Shown: positions 49,501 to 58,971, numbered from the stretch's first letter. The stretch is 64,000 nt of DNA from Halomonas sp. KAO (GCF_015595025.1 NZ_JADNRL010000005.1:1-64000), one strand, 5' to 3'. A program made the numbers and translations. Notes: generated from the sequence alone by a model not told the origin.

Positions 49501-50958
49501 ATGCCTGATCACTCCAGCTCGCCCAGGGCACCGGCTCCGCCCGCACTCGCCGCCAGGATCGGCCTGTGGCTTGGCCCCGCCCTGCTGCTCCTCACCCTGC
49601 TGTTACCGCCTCCCGCCCAGATGCCGCCGGCGGCTTGGGCCTGTGTCGGCATGGCGCTGTGGATGGCCGCCTGGTGGTCTACCGAGGCGATCCCGATTCC
49701 TGCCACCTCGCTGCTCCCCATGGTGCTGGTGCCCGCACTGGGGCTGGGCAGCATGGGCGAGGCGACCGCCAGCTACGCCAACCCGATCATCTACCTGTTC
49801 CTGGGCGGCTTCCTGCTCGGCATCGCCATGCAGCGCTGGGATCTGCATCGCCGCCTCGCCCTGCACGTGCTCAAGCTGGTGGGGCACCAGCCACGCCGGC
49901 AGATCGCCGGTTTCATGGTCGCTACCGGCTTTCTCAGCATGTGGGTGTCGAATACTGCCACCTCGATCATGATGCTGCCCATCGGCATGTCGGTGATCAG
50001 CCTGCTCGGCGACAGCGACCCCGAGGAGCTGCGCCGTTACGCGACCGCCCTGCTGCTGGCCATCGCCTACTCGGCCAGCATCGGCGGTGTCGCCACCCTG
50101 ATCGGCACGCCACCCAATGCCCTGCTGGCCGGTTACCTGGCCGAGGACCGCGGCATCGACCTGGGCTTCGCCCAGTGGATGCTGGTGGGCCTGCCGATCA
50201 GCATCACCATGATGGTGGCGGCCTGGTGGTGGCTGACCCGGCGCGGTTTCAAGCTCGATGCGGCCAGCCAGAGTGCCGAGCTGATCGATACCGAGCTGGC
50301 CAACCTCGGCCCGATGTCCTCCGCCGAGCGCCGCGTGGCGGTGCTGTTCTCGCTGGCCGCCATCGCCTGGGTGGCACGCCCGCTGCTCAACGACTTCGGA
50401 CTGCCCTGGTTGACCGACACCGGCATCGCCATCGCGGCCGGCATTGCGCTGTTTCTGATCCCGAGCGGGGGGCAATCCCGCGAACGCCTCCTGGCCTGGG
50501 GCGATGCCCAGCAGGTGCCCTGGGGCATCCTGCTGCTGTTCGGAGGCGGCCTGGCCCTGGCCGGCACCATCACCCGTACCGGCCTGGCGGAGTGGATCGC
50601 CGGCCAGCTGGGCATCTTCGGTACCCTGCCGCTGCTGGCCATGATCGGCATCGTGGTGCTGGTGATCATCTTCCTGACCGAAGTGACCTCCAACACCGCC
50701 ACCGCCGCGGCCTTCCTGCCACTGCTGGGCGCCCTGGCACTATCGCTGGATATCTCGCCGCTGCTGGTCACCGTGCCGGCCGCCATCGCCGCCAGCTGTG
50801 CCTTCATGATGCCGGTGGCCACGCCGCCCAATGCCATCGTCTTCGGCACCGGGCATATGAAGATACAATCGATGATCCGAGCCGGCTTCGCCCTGAACCT
50901 GGCCGGCAGCGTGGTGGTCACCGTAATGGCCTACCTGCTGGTCGTCCTGCTCTGGTAG
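49501..50958 (+). CDS. SLC13/DASS-family divalent anion:sodium symporter
   Basis: A 485-residue inner-membrane transporter with about 11 hydrophobic segments. It has the two repeated Na+/substrate motifs of the DASS family: VSNTATSIMMLPIG and TSNTATAAAFLPLLG, plus MMPVATPPNAIVFGTG and the N-terminal half's IGTPPNALLAG. It likely imports succinate, fumarate, malate or similar dicarboxylates. ATG 49501 is preferred; another in-frame ATG lies at 49489. The stop codon lies inside a 14-bp tandem repeat. Confidence 0.92.
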   Translation: MPDHSSSPRAPAPPALAARIGLWLGPALLLLTLLLPPPAQMPPAAWACVGMALWMAAWWSTEAIPIPATSLLPMVLVPALGLGSMGEATASYANPIIYLFLGGFLLGIAMQRWDLHRRLALHVLKLVGHQPRRQIAGFMVATGFLSMWVSNTATSIMMLPIGMSVISLLGDSDPEELRRYATALLLAIAYSASIGGVATLIGTPPNALLAGYLAEDRGIDLGFAQWMLVGLPISITMMVAAWWWLTRRGFKLDAASQSAELIDTELANLGPMSSAERRVAVLFSLAAIAWVARPLLNDFGLPWLTDTGIAIAAGIALFLIPSGGQSRERLLAWGDAQQVPWGILLLFGGGLALAGTITRTGLAEWIAGQLGIFGTLPLLAMIGIVVLVIIFLTEVTSNTATAAAFLPLLGALALSLDISPLLVTVPAAIAASCAFMMPVATPPNAIVFGTGHMKIQSMIRAGFALNLAGSVVVTVMAYLLVVLLW

Positions 50959-51011
50959 CCCTGTTCTGATAGCCCTGTTCTGATAGCCCCGCTCTGACAA
51001 ACCTGATCTGA
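50956..51011. repeat. 14-bp tandem repeat, four copies, overlapping a stop codon
   Basis: Unit TAGCCCTGTTCTGA occurs twice exactly (50956, 50970), then TAGCCCCGCTCTGA (50984) and CAAACCTGATCTGA (50998). The coding bases 50942-50955 match the unit at 10 of 14 positions, so the array may have grown out of the 3' end of the transporter gene. It is a candidate variable-number repeat. Confidence 0.85.
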
Positions 51012-51031
51012 CAAACAGGCAGCAGACCAGC

Positions 51032-51065
51032 ACGACACGGCCCGGCAATCGCCGGGCCGTGTCGT
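51032..51065. terminator. Perfect 15-bp bidirectional hairpin terminator
   Basis: Arms 51032-51046 and 51051-51065 are fully complementary around AATC, followed by TTCTC on the plus strand. It separates the DASS transporter gene from the convergent heme O synthase gene. Confidence 0.85.
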
Positions 51066-51105
51066 TTCTCGGGGGCGTGCGCTCTCGCCGGCGTCACTCC
51101 CCCAC

Positions 51106-52062
51106 TTACTGGATCGCCGGCGCCAGCCACAGCGTCCAGGCCTGGGCATAGTGGTCCAGCAGCAGCACGCCGAACAGCCCCAGGATATAGCGGATCGAGA
51201 ACCAGAAGGCGGCCAGGGGCGCCCTGGGGTCCTGTCCCCGCCAGACGCGGTAGTTCCAGAACATGAAGCGCGCATTGAGCGCCATCACCCCGACCAGATA
51301 GACCGCACCACTCATGCCGATCACGAACGGCAGCAGCGTCACCGCCACGGTCAGCCAGCCGTAGAGCCATACCTGCAGGCGGGTGAAGGCCACGCCGTGG
51401 GTCACGGGCAGCATCGGCACCCCGGCACGGGCGTACTCATCACGCTTGTGCAGCGCCAGCGCCCAGAAATGCGGTGGCGTCCAGGCGAAGATGATCAACA
51501 CCAGCAGCAGTGGCTCGGGTCCCACCTGGCCGGTGACTGACGTCCAGCCCAGCAGCGGCGGTGCGGCACCGGCCAGCCCACCGATCACGATATTCTGGGG
51601 CGTGGCATGCTTGAGGAAGGTCGTGTAGACCAGCGCATAGCCGATCAGTGACCCCAGGGTCAGCCAGGCCGTCAACCCATTGACCTGCCACACCAGCAGC
51701 CCGAGGCCGGCCAGCGACAGCAAGGTGGCCCAGGCCAGGGCGATGCTGCCGGGCATGCGTCGGGTGGCGAGCGGCCGCCGCGCGGTGCGCAGCATCATGG
51801 CATCCAGTCGCCTGTCGACCACATGGTTGAAGGCCGCGGCCCCGCAGGCGGTCAGACCGATGCCCGCCAGGCCGAAGAAGACGACCCCAAGCGAGGGTAA
51901 CACCGGCCGCGCCAGCGCCATGCCGACCAGGGCACACACCAGCATCACCAGCACCACGCGTGGCTTGCACAGGGTAACCAGGTCTCGCCAGCCCCAACTG
52001 CCCAGCGAAGGGGGTGCGAGCTCGGAGACGCGGATCTCGGTGGTCAGTGAATCATCAGACAT
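51106..52062 (-). CDS. cyoE: Protoheme IX farnesyltransferase (heme O synthase)
   Basis: A 318-residue UbiA-superfamily membrane prenyltransferase with about nine hydrophobic segments. The first Asp-rich motif is AAFNHVVDRRLDAMM and the second KRDEYARAGVPMLPVTHG. It adds farnesyl to heme b to make heme O, the precursor of heme A for this oxidase. It overlaps the preceding ctaA gene by 8 nt and is last in the cluster. Confidence 0.96.
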   Translation of the reverse strand: MSDDSLTTEIRVSELAPPSLGSWGWRDLVTLCKPRVVLVMLVCALVGMALARPVLPSLGVVFFGLAGIGLTACGAAAFNHVVDRRLDAMMLRTARRPLATRRMPGSIALAWATLLSLAGLGLLVWQVNGLTAWLTLGSLIGYALVYTTFLKHATPQNIVIGGLAGAAPPLLGWTSVTGQVGPEPLLLVLIIFAWTPPHFWALALHKRDEYARAGVPMLPVTHGVAFTRLQVWLYGWLTVAVTLLPFVIGMSGAVYLVGVMALNARFMFWNYRVWRGQDPRAPLAAFWFSIRYILGLFGVLLLDHYAQAWTLWLAPAIQ

Positions 52063-53128
52063 GGACCCACTCCTTCTTCTGCTGCGTTCTGGGTTGTGAT
52101 CTGTGCGGGGAGGGTTCGAGAGAGCGCCACCGCCAGGCAGCCAGCGCCAGGCTCAAGACCAGCCCCACAGCCCCCGCGGTATGCAGCAGCGCCAGCCATA
52201 GCGGCAGCCACAGCAGCACATTGGCGACACCCAGGGAGAACTGCACGGCGTAGGCCAGCACCAGCGCCAGCAGGGGTCCACGCATCGCCCTCTCGCGCCG
52301 GTAGCCGGCCCACAGTCCCAGAATGGCGAGACCCAGCGCCAGCGCGCCCAGACGGTGTCCCACCTGGATGGCGCTGCGTGCCTCGGCATGCAGCTGACCA
52401 TGTAGGTAGTTGGGCCCGACGCTCTGGGTCAGATGAAACCCCTCGCTCCAGTCCAGGGCCGGCCACCACTGGGAGTTACAGGTGGGGAAGCCCTGGCAGG
52501 CGATGCCGGCATAGTTGCTCGAGACCCAGCCCCCCAGGGCCAGCTGGATCACCAGCAGTGCCGCGGCCAGTCCCCATAGCGGGGTGAGACGACGACGGGG
52601 CGGCGCCACGTCTCCCAGGGTCAGATTCCCGCTGGCACAGCGGCGCAGGCGCAGATGCAGCCACAGAAACACCAGCATCACGCCAAGCCCGCCGAGCAGG
52701 TGCAGCGTCACCACCTGGGGCCACAGCTTCAGCGTCACGGTGAAGGCACCGAACGCCCCCTGCACCATGATCAGCCCAAGCAGTCCCAGGGAGAGCCGCC
52801 AGGGGTAGTCGGCATGGCGCCGCAGTGGCCAGCCCAGCACCACCAGGGCGATCACCAGCAGGCCCAGGGCGGAGGCCACATAGCGATGGATCATCTCCAT
52901 CCAGGCCTTGGCGCTCTCCAGGGGCGAGTCCGGGCTATGCGCCAGGGCTCGTCCCTCATCGGGCACCACCAGGGCGCCGTAGCAGCCCGGCCAGTCCGGA
53001 CAGCCCAGCCCGGCATCCACCAGACGTGTCCAGGCGCCGAGCAGAATCACCCCCACCGTGAACACCACTCCCGCCAGACTCAGCGCCTTGAGCAGTGCCA
53101 ACCGCCGACGTGCTGCATGCATCGCCAA
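52055..53128 (-). CDS. ctaA: Heme A synthase (CtaA/Cox15)
   Basis: A 357-residue eight-helix membrane enzyme that oxidises heme O to heme A. It contains the paired His-bearing helices of the family (EMIHRYVASALGLLVIA and QVGHRLGALALGLAILG), plus TLHLLGGLGVML, and an extracytoplasmic loop with CPDWPGCYG. It is 20 nt downstream of the small CxxxC gene. Confidence 0.94.
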   Translation of the reverse strand: MAMHAARRRLALLKALSLAGVVFTVGVILLGAWTRLVDAGLGCPDWPGCYGALVVPDEGRALAHSPDSPLESAKAWMEMIHRYVASALGLLVIALVVLGWPLRRHADYPWRLSLGLLGLIMVQGAFGAFTVTLKLWPQVVTLHLLGGLGVMLVFLWLHLRLRRCASGNLTLGDVAPPRRRLTPLWGLAAALLVIQLALGGWVSSNYAGIACQGFPTCNSQWWPALDWSEGFHLTQSVGPNYLHGQLHAEARSAIQVGHRLGALALGLAILGLWAGYRRERAMRGPLLALVLAYAVQFSLGVANVLLWLPLWLALLHTAGAVGLVLSLALAAWRWRSLEPSPHRSQPRTQQKKEWVHV

Positions 53129-53148
53129 CCCTCCCTTGCCGTATGGGC

Positions 53149-53697
53149 TCAGCGCCCCGCCAGTTCCTGGCCAGCCTGCCAGGGTGCCTCCGGGTTCATG
53201 CGCAACAGGCGAGCCAGGTCTGCCTTGACCGCATAGGGGTCGGCCTCGGGTTCATAGCCGAGCACCACCTGACCGCGAGGATCGATCACCCACAGCCGGC
53301 CCGGCTCGAGCCAGGCGGGGCGCTCGGCCCACTGCCCGACCACCGCCCCGGGCAGCGCATCATCAACGCCACCCACGCGAAGCCGGCTGACCCTCGGTGC
53401 GTCGCTGCCCAGTGCCCGATGCAGGCGCCACCACTGATCGCTGAGCTCTTTACAGCGCTCGCCGCAGTCGAACGCCAGGACCCAGTCACCGGAGACCGCG
53501 GGTGCCATCGACGTGTTCAGTGGCCACTCGGCCAGCTCCGGCACGCCTGGTGCCAGTTCACCATGCGCGGTGCGCCCCTCGGGAATACCGATACGCCATA
53601 GCGCCATCACCGTGGCCACCAGCACCGGCAGCGAGAGAAACAGCAGCAGCGCCGCCAGCTTGAGCCGTCCATAGGGGGTGGCATGGGACATCGTCAT
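53149..53697 (-). CDS. Small CxxxC membrane protein of the cox cluster
   Basis: A 182-residue protein, the homolog of the unnamed gene that sits between SURF1 and ctaA in Pseudomonas cox clusters. One N-terminal transmembrane helix (about residues 14-35) is followed by a periplasmic domain with Cys78 and Cys82 in FDCGERCKEL, a spacing like Sco copper chaperones but without the usual Pro. The rest looks thioredoxin-like (VIDPRGQVVLGYEPEADP). It may deliver copper or reduce CuA cysteines. It overlaps the SURF1 stop by 4 nt. Confidence 0.8.
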   Translation of the reverse strand: MTMSHATPYGRLKLAALLLFLSLPVLVATVMALWRIGIPEGRTAHGELAPGVPELAEWPLNTSMAPAVSGDWVLAFDCGERCKELSDQWWRLHRALGSDAPRVSRLRVGGVDDALPGAVVGQWAERPAWLEPGRLWVIDPRGQVVLGYEPEADPYAVKADLARLLRMNPEAPWQAGQELAGR

Positions 53698-54404
53698 GAT
53701 CGATCCTCCGTGGGTATCTCATCGGGATGCCGCCCCATGCGCCGGCCACCGAGCACCATCACCACCAGCGCCGCCAGCGCCAGCCCCCACCATTGCACGG
53801 CATAGCCGATGTGGCGACTCGGCGGCATGACGCTCGGTGACCACCAGGCGGGCAGCGCGCCGGGCCCCTCCTCCAGGTGCAGCCAGCCGGCGTGGGCGAA
53901 GTCGAGCGACCAGGCATCGAGTTCGATCCGCTGGAGCCTGGCGCCCTCTCGATTGGGTCCGAACAGCGGGGCGCCATCCCCTGCCGCCTGCCAGCGGCCG
54001 CGCAGGGTGATCCACCCATTGGGTGTCGCCACTTCGGGGTCGGCACGACTGGTCCCGGTCTCCAGAAAGCCACGCTGCACCAGCCAGACGCGACCATCAT
54101 CGCCACGCAGCGGCGTCAGGGGTGCCACCCCCAAGCGCCCCTCGTGGGTGCGGTTATCCAGAAACAGGGTCTCATCGGCCAGGTACTCGCCGGACAGCGT
54201 CAGCCGGCTACCCTCGGGGGGAACCTGTCGGGGATCGACAAGCGCCGGTGCCGCCTCCAGCCGCACCAGGTAGGCACGTTTCTGCTCGCCACGCTCCCAC
54301 TGCCACGCCCCCAGCGCCACCCCCAGCACGACCAGCAGGGACCAGAGCGTCCACCACAGGCGTTGCCGCCACCATCCTGGGCGGGCATGCTGGGAAATCT
54401 TCAT
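53694..54404 (-). CDS. SURF1-family cytochrome oxidase assembly protein
   Basis: A 236-residue inner-membrane protein with two transmembrane helices (about residues 13-30 and 205-225) flanking a periplasmic domain. Family motifs are ALGAWQWERGEQK, TLFLDNRTHEGRLGV, VWLVQRGFLE and HIGYAVQWWGLA. Shy1/SURF1 proteins help insert heme a into subunit I. The start at 54404 is set by homology; an ATG at 54422, six codons upstream, would overlap the start of the divergent DUF2909 gene. Confidence 0.92.
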   Translation of the reverse strand: MKISQHARPGWWRQRLWWTLWSLLVVLGVALGAWQWERGEQKRAYLVRLEAAPALVDPRQVPPEGSRLTLSGEYLADETLFLDNRTHEGRLGVAPLTPLRGDDGRVWLVQRGFLETGTSRADPEVATPNGWITLRGRWQAAGDGAPLFGPNREGARLQRIELDAWSLDFAHAGWLHLEEGPGALPAWWSPSVMPPSRHIGYAVQWWGLALAALVVMVLGGRRMGRHPDEIPTEDRS

Positions 54405-54420
54405 ATCCAAGGAGTGCGCC

Positions 54421-54612
54421 ATGCTGCTCAAGATCCTGATTGCCCTGGTGTTCCTGGCCATGGTGACCAGCCTCGCCGCCGGTGCCGGCTTCCTGCTGCG
54501 CGACGACGCCGCCTCGCGGCGCCTGCTGGTCTCCCTCAAGCTGCGGGTGGCCCTCGCCGCCATCCTGCTGGCCCTGCTCTTCTATGGCTTCTACGCCGGC
54601 AACCTGGGCTGA
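54421..54612 (+). CDS. DUF2909 twin-transmembrane protein
   Basis: A 63-residue protein made of two transmembrane helices separated by RDDAASRRLLVSLKLR. It is the DUF2909 protein typically found divergent to SURF1 inside Pseudomonas and Halomonas cox clusters. AAGGAG precedes the ATG. It is the only plus-strand gene in the oxidase locus, lying between SURF1 and coxC. Its role is unknown. Confidence 0.88.
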   Translation: MLLKILIALVFLAMVTSLAAGAGFLLRDDAASRRLLVSLKLRVALAAILLALLFYGFYAGNLG

Positions 54613-54656
54613 ATCCCGACAATCCCATTAGCCTTGAAGGGCCAGGAAGACAAGAC

Positions 54657-55514
54657 TCAGAAGACATAGACGAACAGGAAGAGACCGACCCATACCACAT
54701 CCACGAAGTGCCAGTACCAGCAGGCCGCCTCGAAGCCGAAGTGATTCTCCGCGGCGAAGTGACCACGCAGGATCCGCAACAGCATCACCGCCAGGATCGT
54801 GGCCCCGATGATCACATGGGCCCCATGGAAGCCGGTCAACAGGAAGAAGGTCGAGCCATAGATGCCCGCCTCCAGGGTAATCCCGTAGTGGTAATAGGCC
54901 TCGTAGTACTCGACCCCCTGAATGGTGATAAAGCTCAGGCCCAGCAGCACGGTCACCAGCAGCCAGTTGCGCGTGGTCTCACGCATGCCCTCCTTCAACC
55001 CCTCGTGGGCCACGGTCAGCGTGATGCTGGACCCCACCAGGATCAGGGTATTGACCAGCGGCAGCTGCCAGGGGCTCAGCACCTCCCGCGGCCCCGCCAC
55101 ATCGCCGGGCGGCTCCATCAACGGCCAGCTGGCGGTGAACTCCGGCCATAGCAGGGCCGCCACCCCCTTGGCGCCCTCCCCGTCCAGCCACGGCAGCGCG
55201 AAGGTACGCACATAGAAGAGCGCACCGAAGAAGGCGGCGAAGAACATCACCTCGGAGAAGATGAACCAGGCCATGCCCTGACGGAAGGAACGATCCATCT
55301 GGGCATCGTAGAGCCCCCCGCGGGACTCCTTGATCACGTCGAGAAACCACAATCCCATCACGGTCAGGAGCGCCACGAAACCGACCGCCATCATGATGCC
55401 GCTCATTCCGTGTACCAGGATCATCCCGAAACCGATCAACATCAGACCCAGCGCCAGCGAGCCGAGGACCGGCCACTTGCTGGTTGGGGGAACGTAGTAG
55501 CTGCCACCACTCAT
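54657..55514 (-). CDS. coxC: Cytochrome c oxidase subunit III
   Basis: A 285-residue seven-helix subunit of the aa3-type oxidase. It has the conserved GMAWFIFSEVMFFAAFFGA helix and the late GFHGAHVIIGATILA and FEAACWYWHFVDVVWVGLF segments. Its start overlaps ctaG by 4 nt. Subunit III stabilises the complex and sits near proton uptake. Confidence 0.96.
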   Translation of the reverse strand: MSGGSYYVPPTSKWPVLGSLALGLMLIGFGMILVHGMSGIMMAVGFVALLTVMGLWFLDVIKESRGGLYDAQMDRSFRQGMAWFIFSEVMFFAAFFGALFYVRTFALPWLDGEGAKGVAALLWPEFTASWPLMEPPGDVAGPREVLSPWQLPLVNTLILVGSSITLTVAHEGLKEGMRETTRNWLLVTVLLGLSFITIQGVEYYEAYYHYGITLEAGIYGSTFFLLTGFHGAHVIIGATILAVMLLRILRGHFAAENHFGFEAACWYWHFVDVVWVGLFLFVYVF

Positions 55515-56110
55515 GCCTCACCTCCTATGTCGCCGCTCGCGCGTGCCTGAAGCGCTGCCTCATCACGGTCAACCGGATACAGGGTATAGACCAGGGTTAC
55601 GGTATGGACGTCGGCAGGCAGATCCCGGGTCAGCTGGAAGATCAGGGGAAGTTCGATACGCTCCCCCGCCTGCAGGCGCTGCTCCTCGAAGCAGAAGCAC
55701 GCCAGCTTGCGCAGATGCAGGTTGGCGCGGGCCGGCGTCACGCTGGGCACGGCCCGCCCCCAGACGGCGCTGTCTGCCGTGTTGTGGAAGGCGAAGCCGA
55801 CCTCGGCACTCTGCCCGGGATGCACGCGAATCTGACGCGTCTCCACCTCGAGGTTCCATGGCAGGCCGGCACTGGTGCGCGTCACGAACTGCACGGTCAC
55901 CGCGCGGGACTGATCGACCTCCTCCGCGACCAGTGCCTGGCCCTGGGTGTCCACCTTGCCATTGAGCCCCGTCACTTCGCAGAAGACGTCATAGAGAGGC
56001 ACCAGGGCGAAGGCGAAGGCGAACATGCCGGCCAGGGCGAAGAGGGTTCGGGCAACGGTTCGCCTGACCCCTCGGGCCCTCTGGCTGCCGTGCTGCTGAC
56101 GCTCCTCCAT
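55511..56110 (-). CDS. ctaG: CtaG/Cox11 copper chaperone
   Basis: A 199-residue Cox11-type assembly factor. One N-terminal transmembrane helix anchors a periplasmic domain with the copper-binding CFCF in KLACFCFEEQRLQAGE. It delivers copper for the CuB centre of subunit I. It lies 45 nt after coxA and overlaps coxC. Confidence 0.95.
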   Translation of the reverse strand: MEERQQHGSQRARGVRRTVARTLFALAGMFAFAFALVPLYDVFCEVTGLNGKVDTQGQALVAEEVDQSRAVTVQFVTRTSAGLPWNLEVETRQIRVHPGQSAEVGFAFHNTADSAVWGRAVPSVTPARANLHLRKLACFCFEEQRLQAGERIELPLIFQLTRDLPADVHTVTLVYTLYPVDRDEAALQARASGDIGGEA

Positions 56111-56155
56111 AGTTCTCTCCCCGCTAGTCGCTAGAGACGCCGCTGCTACTTCTCG

Positions 56156-57793
56156 TCACGCCGAATTCTCGTCACGACGAAAGGTGGGCGGATGCTCGAA
56201 GGTATGCAGCGGCGCCGGACTCGGCACGCTCCACTCGAGGTCCTCGGCGCCCTCCCAGGCCTTGGCCGGGGCCTTCTCGCCTCCGCGCACGCACTTGATG
56301 ATCAGCCAGACGAAGAGCAGCTGGGAGGCACCGAACAGGAAGGCTCCCAGGCTGGATGCCAGATTGAAATCCGCGAACTGCAAGGCGTAGTCGGGAATCC
56401 GCCGCGGCATGCCGGCAAGCCCCGAGAAGTGCATGGGGAAGAAGGCCAGGTTGACGCCGATCACCGAGAGCCAGAAGTGCCAGTGGGCCAACTTCAGATT
56501 GGGGTAGTGGCCGGTCCACTTGGGTAGCCAGTAGTAGGCCGCGGCCAGGATCGCGAACAGCGCCCCCGGCACCAGCACATAGTGGAAGTGCGCCACCACG
56601 AAGTAGGTGTCGTGATACTGGAAGTCTGCCGGCGAGATGGCCAGCATCAACCCCGAGAACCCGCCGATGGTGAACTGCACCACGAAGGCCAGGGCAAACA
56701 GCATGGGCGGCTCGAAACTGATCGAGCCGCGGAACATGGTGGCCACCCAGTTGAACACCTTCACCCCGGTGGGCACCGCGATCAGCATGGTGGTGTACAT
56801 GAAGAACAGCTCGGCGGTCAGAGGCAGGCCCACGGTGAACATATGGTGCGCCCAGACCATGAACGACAGGATGGCGATGGCCCCGGTGGCATACACCATG
56901 GAGGCGTAGCCGAACAGCCGCTTGCGGGAGAAGGTGGGGATGATCGCCGAGACGATCCCGAAGGCGGGCAGGATCATGATGTAGACCTCGGGGTGCCCGA
57001 AGAACCAGAACAGATGCTGGAAGAGTACCGGATCCCCGCCACCGGCGGCATTGAAGAAGCTGGTACCGAAGTTGATATCCATCAGCATCATGGTCACCGC
57101 CCCGGCCAACACCGGCATCACCGCGATCAGCAGGAAGGCGGTAATCAACCAGGTCCAGCAGAACAGCGGCATATCCATCATCCGCATGCCCGGCGCGCGC
57201 AGGTTGAGCACCGTGGCGATGATATTGATGGCGCCGAGGATCGAACTGATGCCGGCGATATGCAGCGAGAGGATAAAGAAGGTGGTGGAAGGCGGCGCGT
57301 AGGTGGTGGAGAGCGGCGCATAGAAGGTCCAGCCGAAGTTGGGACCACCCCCGGGCATCAGCAGGGTGCTCAGCAGAAGCGTGAAGGCCACCGGCAGCAG
57401 CCAGAAGCTGAAGTTGTTCAGGCGCGGCAGGGCCATATCCGGCGCGCCGATCTGCAACGGTATCATCCAGTTGGCCAGTCCCACGAAGGAGGGCATGATC
57501 GCCCCGAACACCATGATCAGGCCATGCATGGTGGTCATCTGGTTGAAGAACTCCGGCTCCACCAACTGCAGCCCGGGCTGGAACAGCTCGGCGCGCACCA
57601 CCAGCGCAAAGACACCACCGATAAAGAACATCGTCAGGGAGAAGATCAGGTAGAGGCTGCCGATCTCCTTGTGGTTGGTGGTCAGCAGCCAGCGCATCAG
57701 GCCACGGGGCGGGGCCGGGTGCGCCGCCTGGCCGCCGGCACTGGCGGTAGAGCTCTGCTCGACGGGGTGATGCAGGGGCAGCTTGGGCGCCAT
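56156..57793 (-). CDS. coxA: Cytochrome c oxidase subunit I
   Basis: A 545-residue 12-helix heme-copper oxidase subunit. Heme a and a3/CuB ligands are visible: TTMHGLIMVFGA (helix II His), WFFGHPEVYIMILPAFG (CuB His and cross-linked Tyr region), AHHMFTVG (CuB His pair) and AHFHYVLVPGA (heme ligands). The K- and D-channel residues are in type A1 positions (HPEVY), so it is A-type. ATG 57793 with GGGAG is chosen over TTG 57799. Confidence 0.97.
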   Translation of the reverse strand: MAPKLPLHHPVEQSSTASAGGQAAHPAPPRGLMRWLLTTNHKEIGSLYLIFSLTMFFIGGVFALVVRAELFQPGLQLVEPEFFNQMTTMHGLIMVFGAIMPSFVGLANWMIPLQIGAPDMALPRLNNFSFWLLPVAFTLLLSTLLMPGGGPNFGWTFYAPLSTTYAPPSTTFFILSLHIAGISSILGAINIIATVLNLRAPGMRMMDMPLFCWTWLITAFLLIAVMPVLAGAVTMMLMDINFGTSFFNAAGGGDPVLFQHLFWFFGHPEVYIMILPAFGIVSAIIPTFSRKRLFGYASMVYATGAIAILSFMVWAHHMFTVGLPLTAELFFMYTTMLIAVPTGVKVFNWVATMFRGSISFEPPMLFALAFVVQFTIGGFSGLMLAISPADFQYHDTYFVVAHFHYVLVPGALFAILAAAYYWLPKWTGHYPNLKLAHWHFWLSVIGVNLAFFPMHFSGLAGMPRRIPDYALQFADFNLASSLGAFLFGASQLLFVWLIIKCVRGGEKAPAKAWEGAEDLEWSVPSPAPLHTFEHPPTFRRDENSA

Positions 57794-57852
57794 GGTCAAT
57801 CTCCCTGATTGTCGCTGTTCTTGTCTGATCGCTTGGGAAGGCCGCAGCCGGC

Positions 57853-58971
57853 CTACTCCTCCAGCCGCTCGGCAATCTCTGACGGCTGAACCACATCGCC
57901 GGTCTCGTTCCCCCAGGCGTTGCGCTCGTAGGTGATCACGGCGGCAATCTCCACCGGGCTCAGGGTGTTGCGGAAGGCCGGCATGGCGGCGCCCGAGACC
58001 CCGTTGACCACGGTCTCGATATGTCGCTCGCGCTCCTCCATCAGTGCCTGGTTGCCCGCCAGGGCCGGGAAGGCCGGCTCATTACCGCTCCCATCGGGCT
58101 GGTGGCAGGAGGCACACACCGAGTTGTAGCTCTGCTCGCCACGCGCCACCAGCTCGTCCAGGGTCCATTCGCGGTCGACGCCGGAGGCCTCCTGGGCGGC
58201 CGCCTCCTTGCGCTCGGCCAGCCAGGTATCGAACTCCTCCTCCTCCAGCGCCTGCACCACGATCGGCATAAAGCCGTGGTCCATACCGCATAGCTCGGCA
58301 CACTGGCCGCGATAGACACCGGGCTCGTTGATCCGCACCCAGTTCTCGTTGACGAAGCCGGGAATGGTGTCCTGCTTGACGGCCAGGTCCGGCACCCACC
58401 AGGAGTGGATGACATCGTCGGAGGTCATCAGAAAGCGCACCTTGCGGCCAACGGGTAACACCAGTGGTTCATCGACCTCGAGCAGGTAGTGCTCGCCTCG
58501 CTCCCCCTCGCCACGAATCGTCTCGCGGGGGGTACCGAGATTGGAGGTGAAGGCGACATCCTCGCCGAGATACTCGTAGCGCCAGCGCCACTGCTGGCCG
58601 GTAATCATCACATCCAGATCGGCATCGGAGGGGTCATACATCTTCTTGAGGGTGGCGGTAGCGGGCACCGCCATGCCGATCAGGATCAAAAGCGGAATCG
58701 CTGTCCAGATCACCTCGACCAGGGGGTGCTCATGGAAGTGCGCCGCCTTGGCCCCCTTGGAGTGCCGAAAGCGGAACAGGGAGTAGAACATCGCCCCGAA
58801 CACGATCACGCCGATGACCACGCAGATCCAGAAGATGGTCATATGCAGGGAGTGGACCTCTCGACTCACGTCGGTCACCCCTACCGGCATGTTCCAGCCA
58901 TTGGCCATGGCCAGCGTCGTCATCAGGGGGACGACCAGGCAACCTGCTATCCACACGATGAACGTGCGCAT
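57853..58971 (-). CDS. coxB: Cytochrome c oxidase subunit II with fused cytochrome c (caa3 type)
   Basis: A 372-residue subunit. A signal-like helix and two transmembrane helices precede a cupredoxin CuA domain with His189 (DVIHSWW), Cys224, Cys228, His232 and Met235. After the linker comes a cytochrome c domain with Cys286, Cys289 and His290 (CASCH) and the axial Met in SGAAMPAF near residue 328. Thus electrons can enter through a bound cytochrome c, a caa3 layout. AAGGAGG precedes the start. It is upstream of coxA by 59 nt. Confidence 0.96.
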   Translation of the reverse strand: MRTFIVWIAGCLVVPLMTTLAMANGWNMPVGVTDVSREVHSLHMTIFWICVVIGVIVFGAMFYSLFRFRHSKGAKAAHFHEHPLVEVIWTAIPLLILIGMAVPATATLKKMYDPSDADLDVMITGQQWRWRYEYLGEDVAFTSNLGTPRETIRGEGERGEHYLLEVDEPLVLPVGRKVRFLMTSDDVIHSWWVPDLAVKQDTIPGFVNENWVRINEPGVYRGQCAELCGMDHGFMPIVVQALEEEEFDTWLAERKEAAAQEASGVDREWTLDELVARGEQSYNSVCASCHQPDGSGNEPAFPALAGNQALMEERERHIETVVNGVSGAAMPAFRNTLSPVEIAAVITYERNAWGNETGDVVQPSEIAERLEE

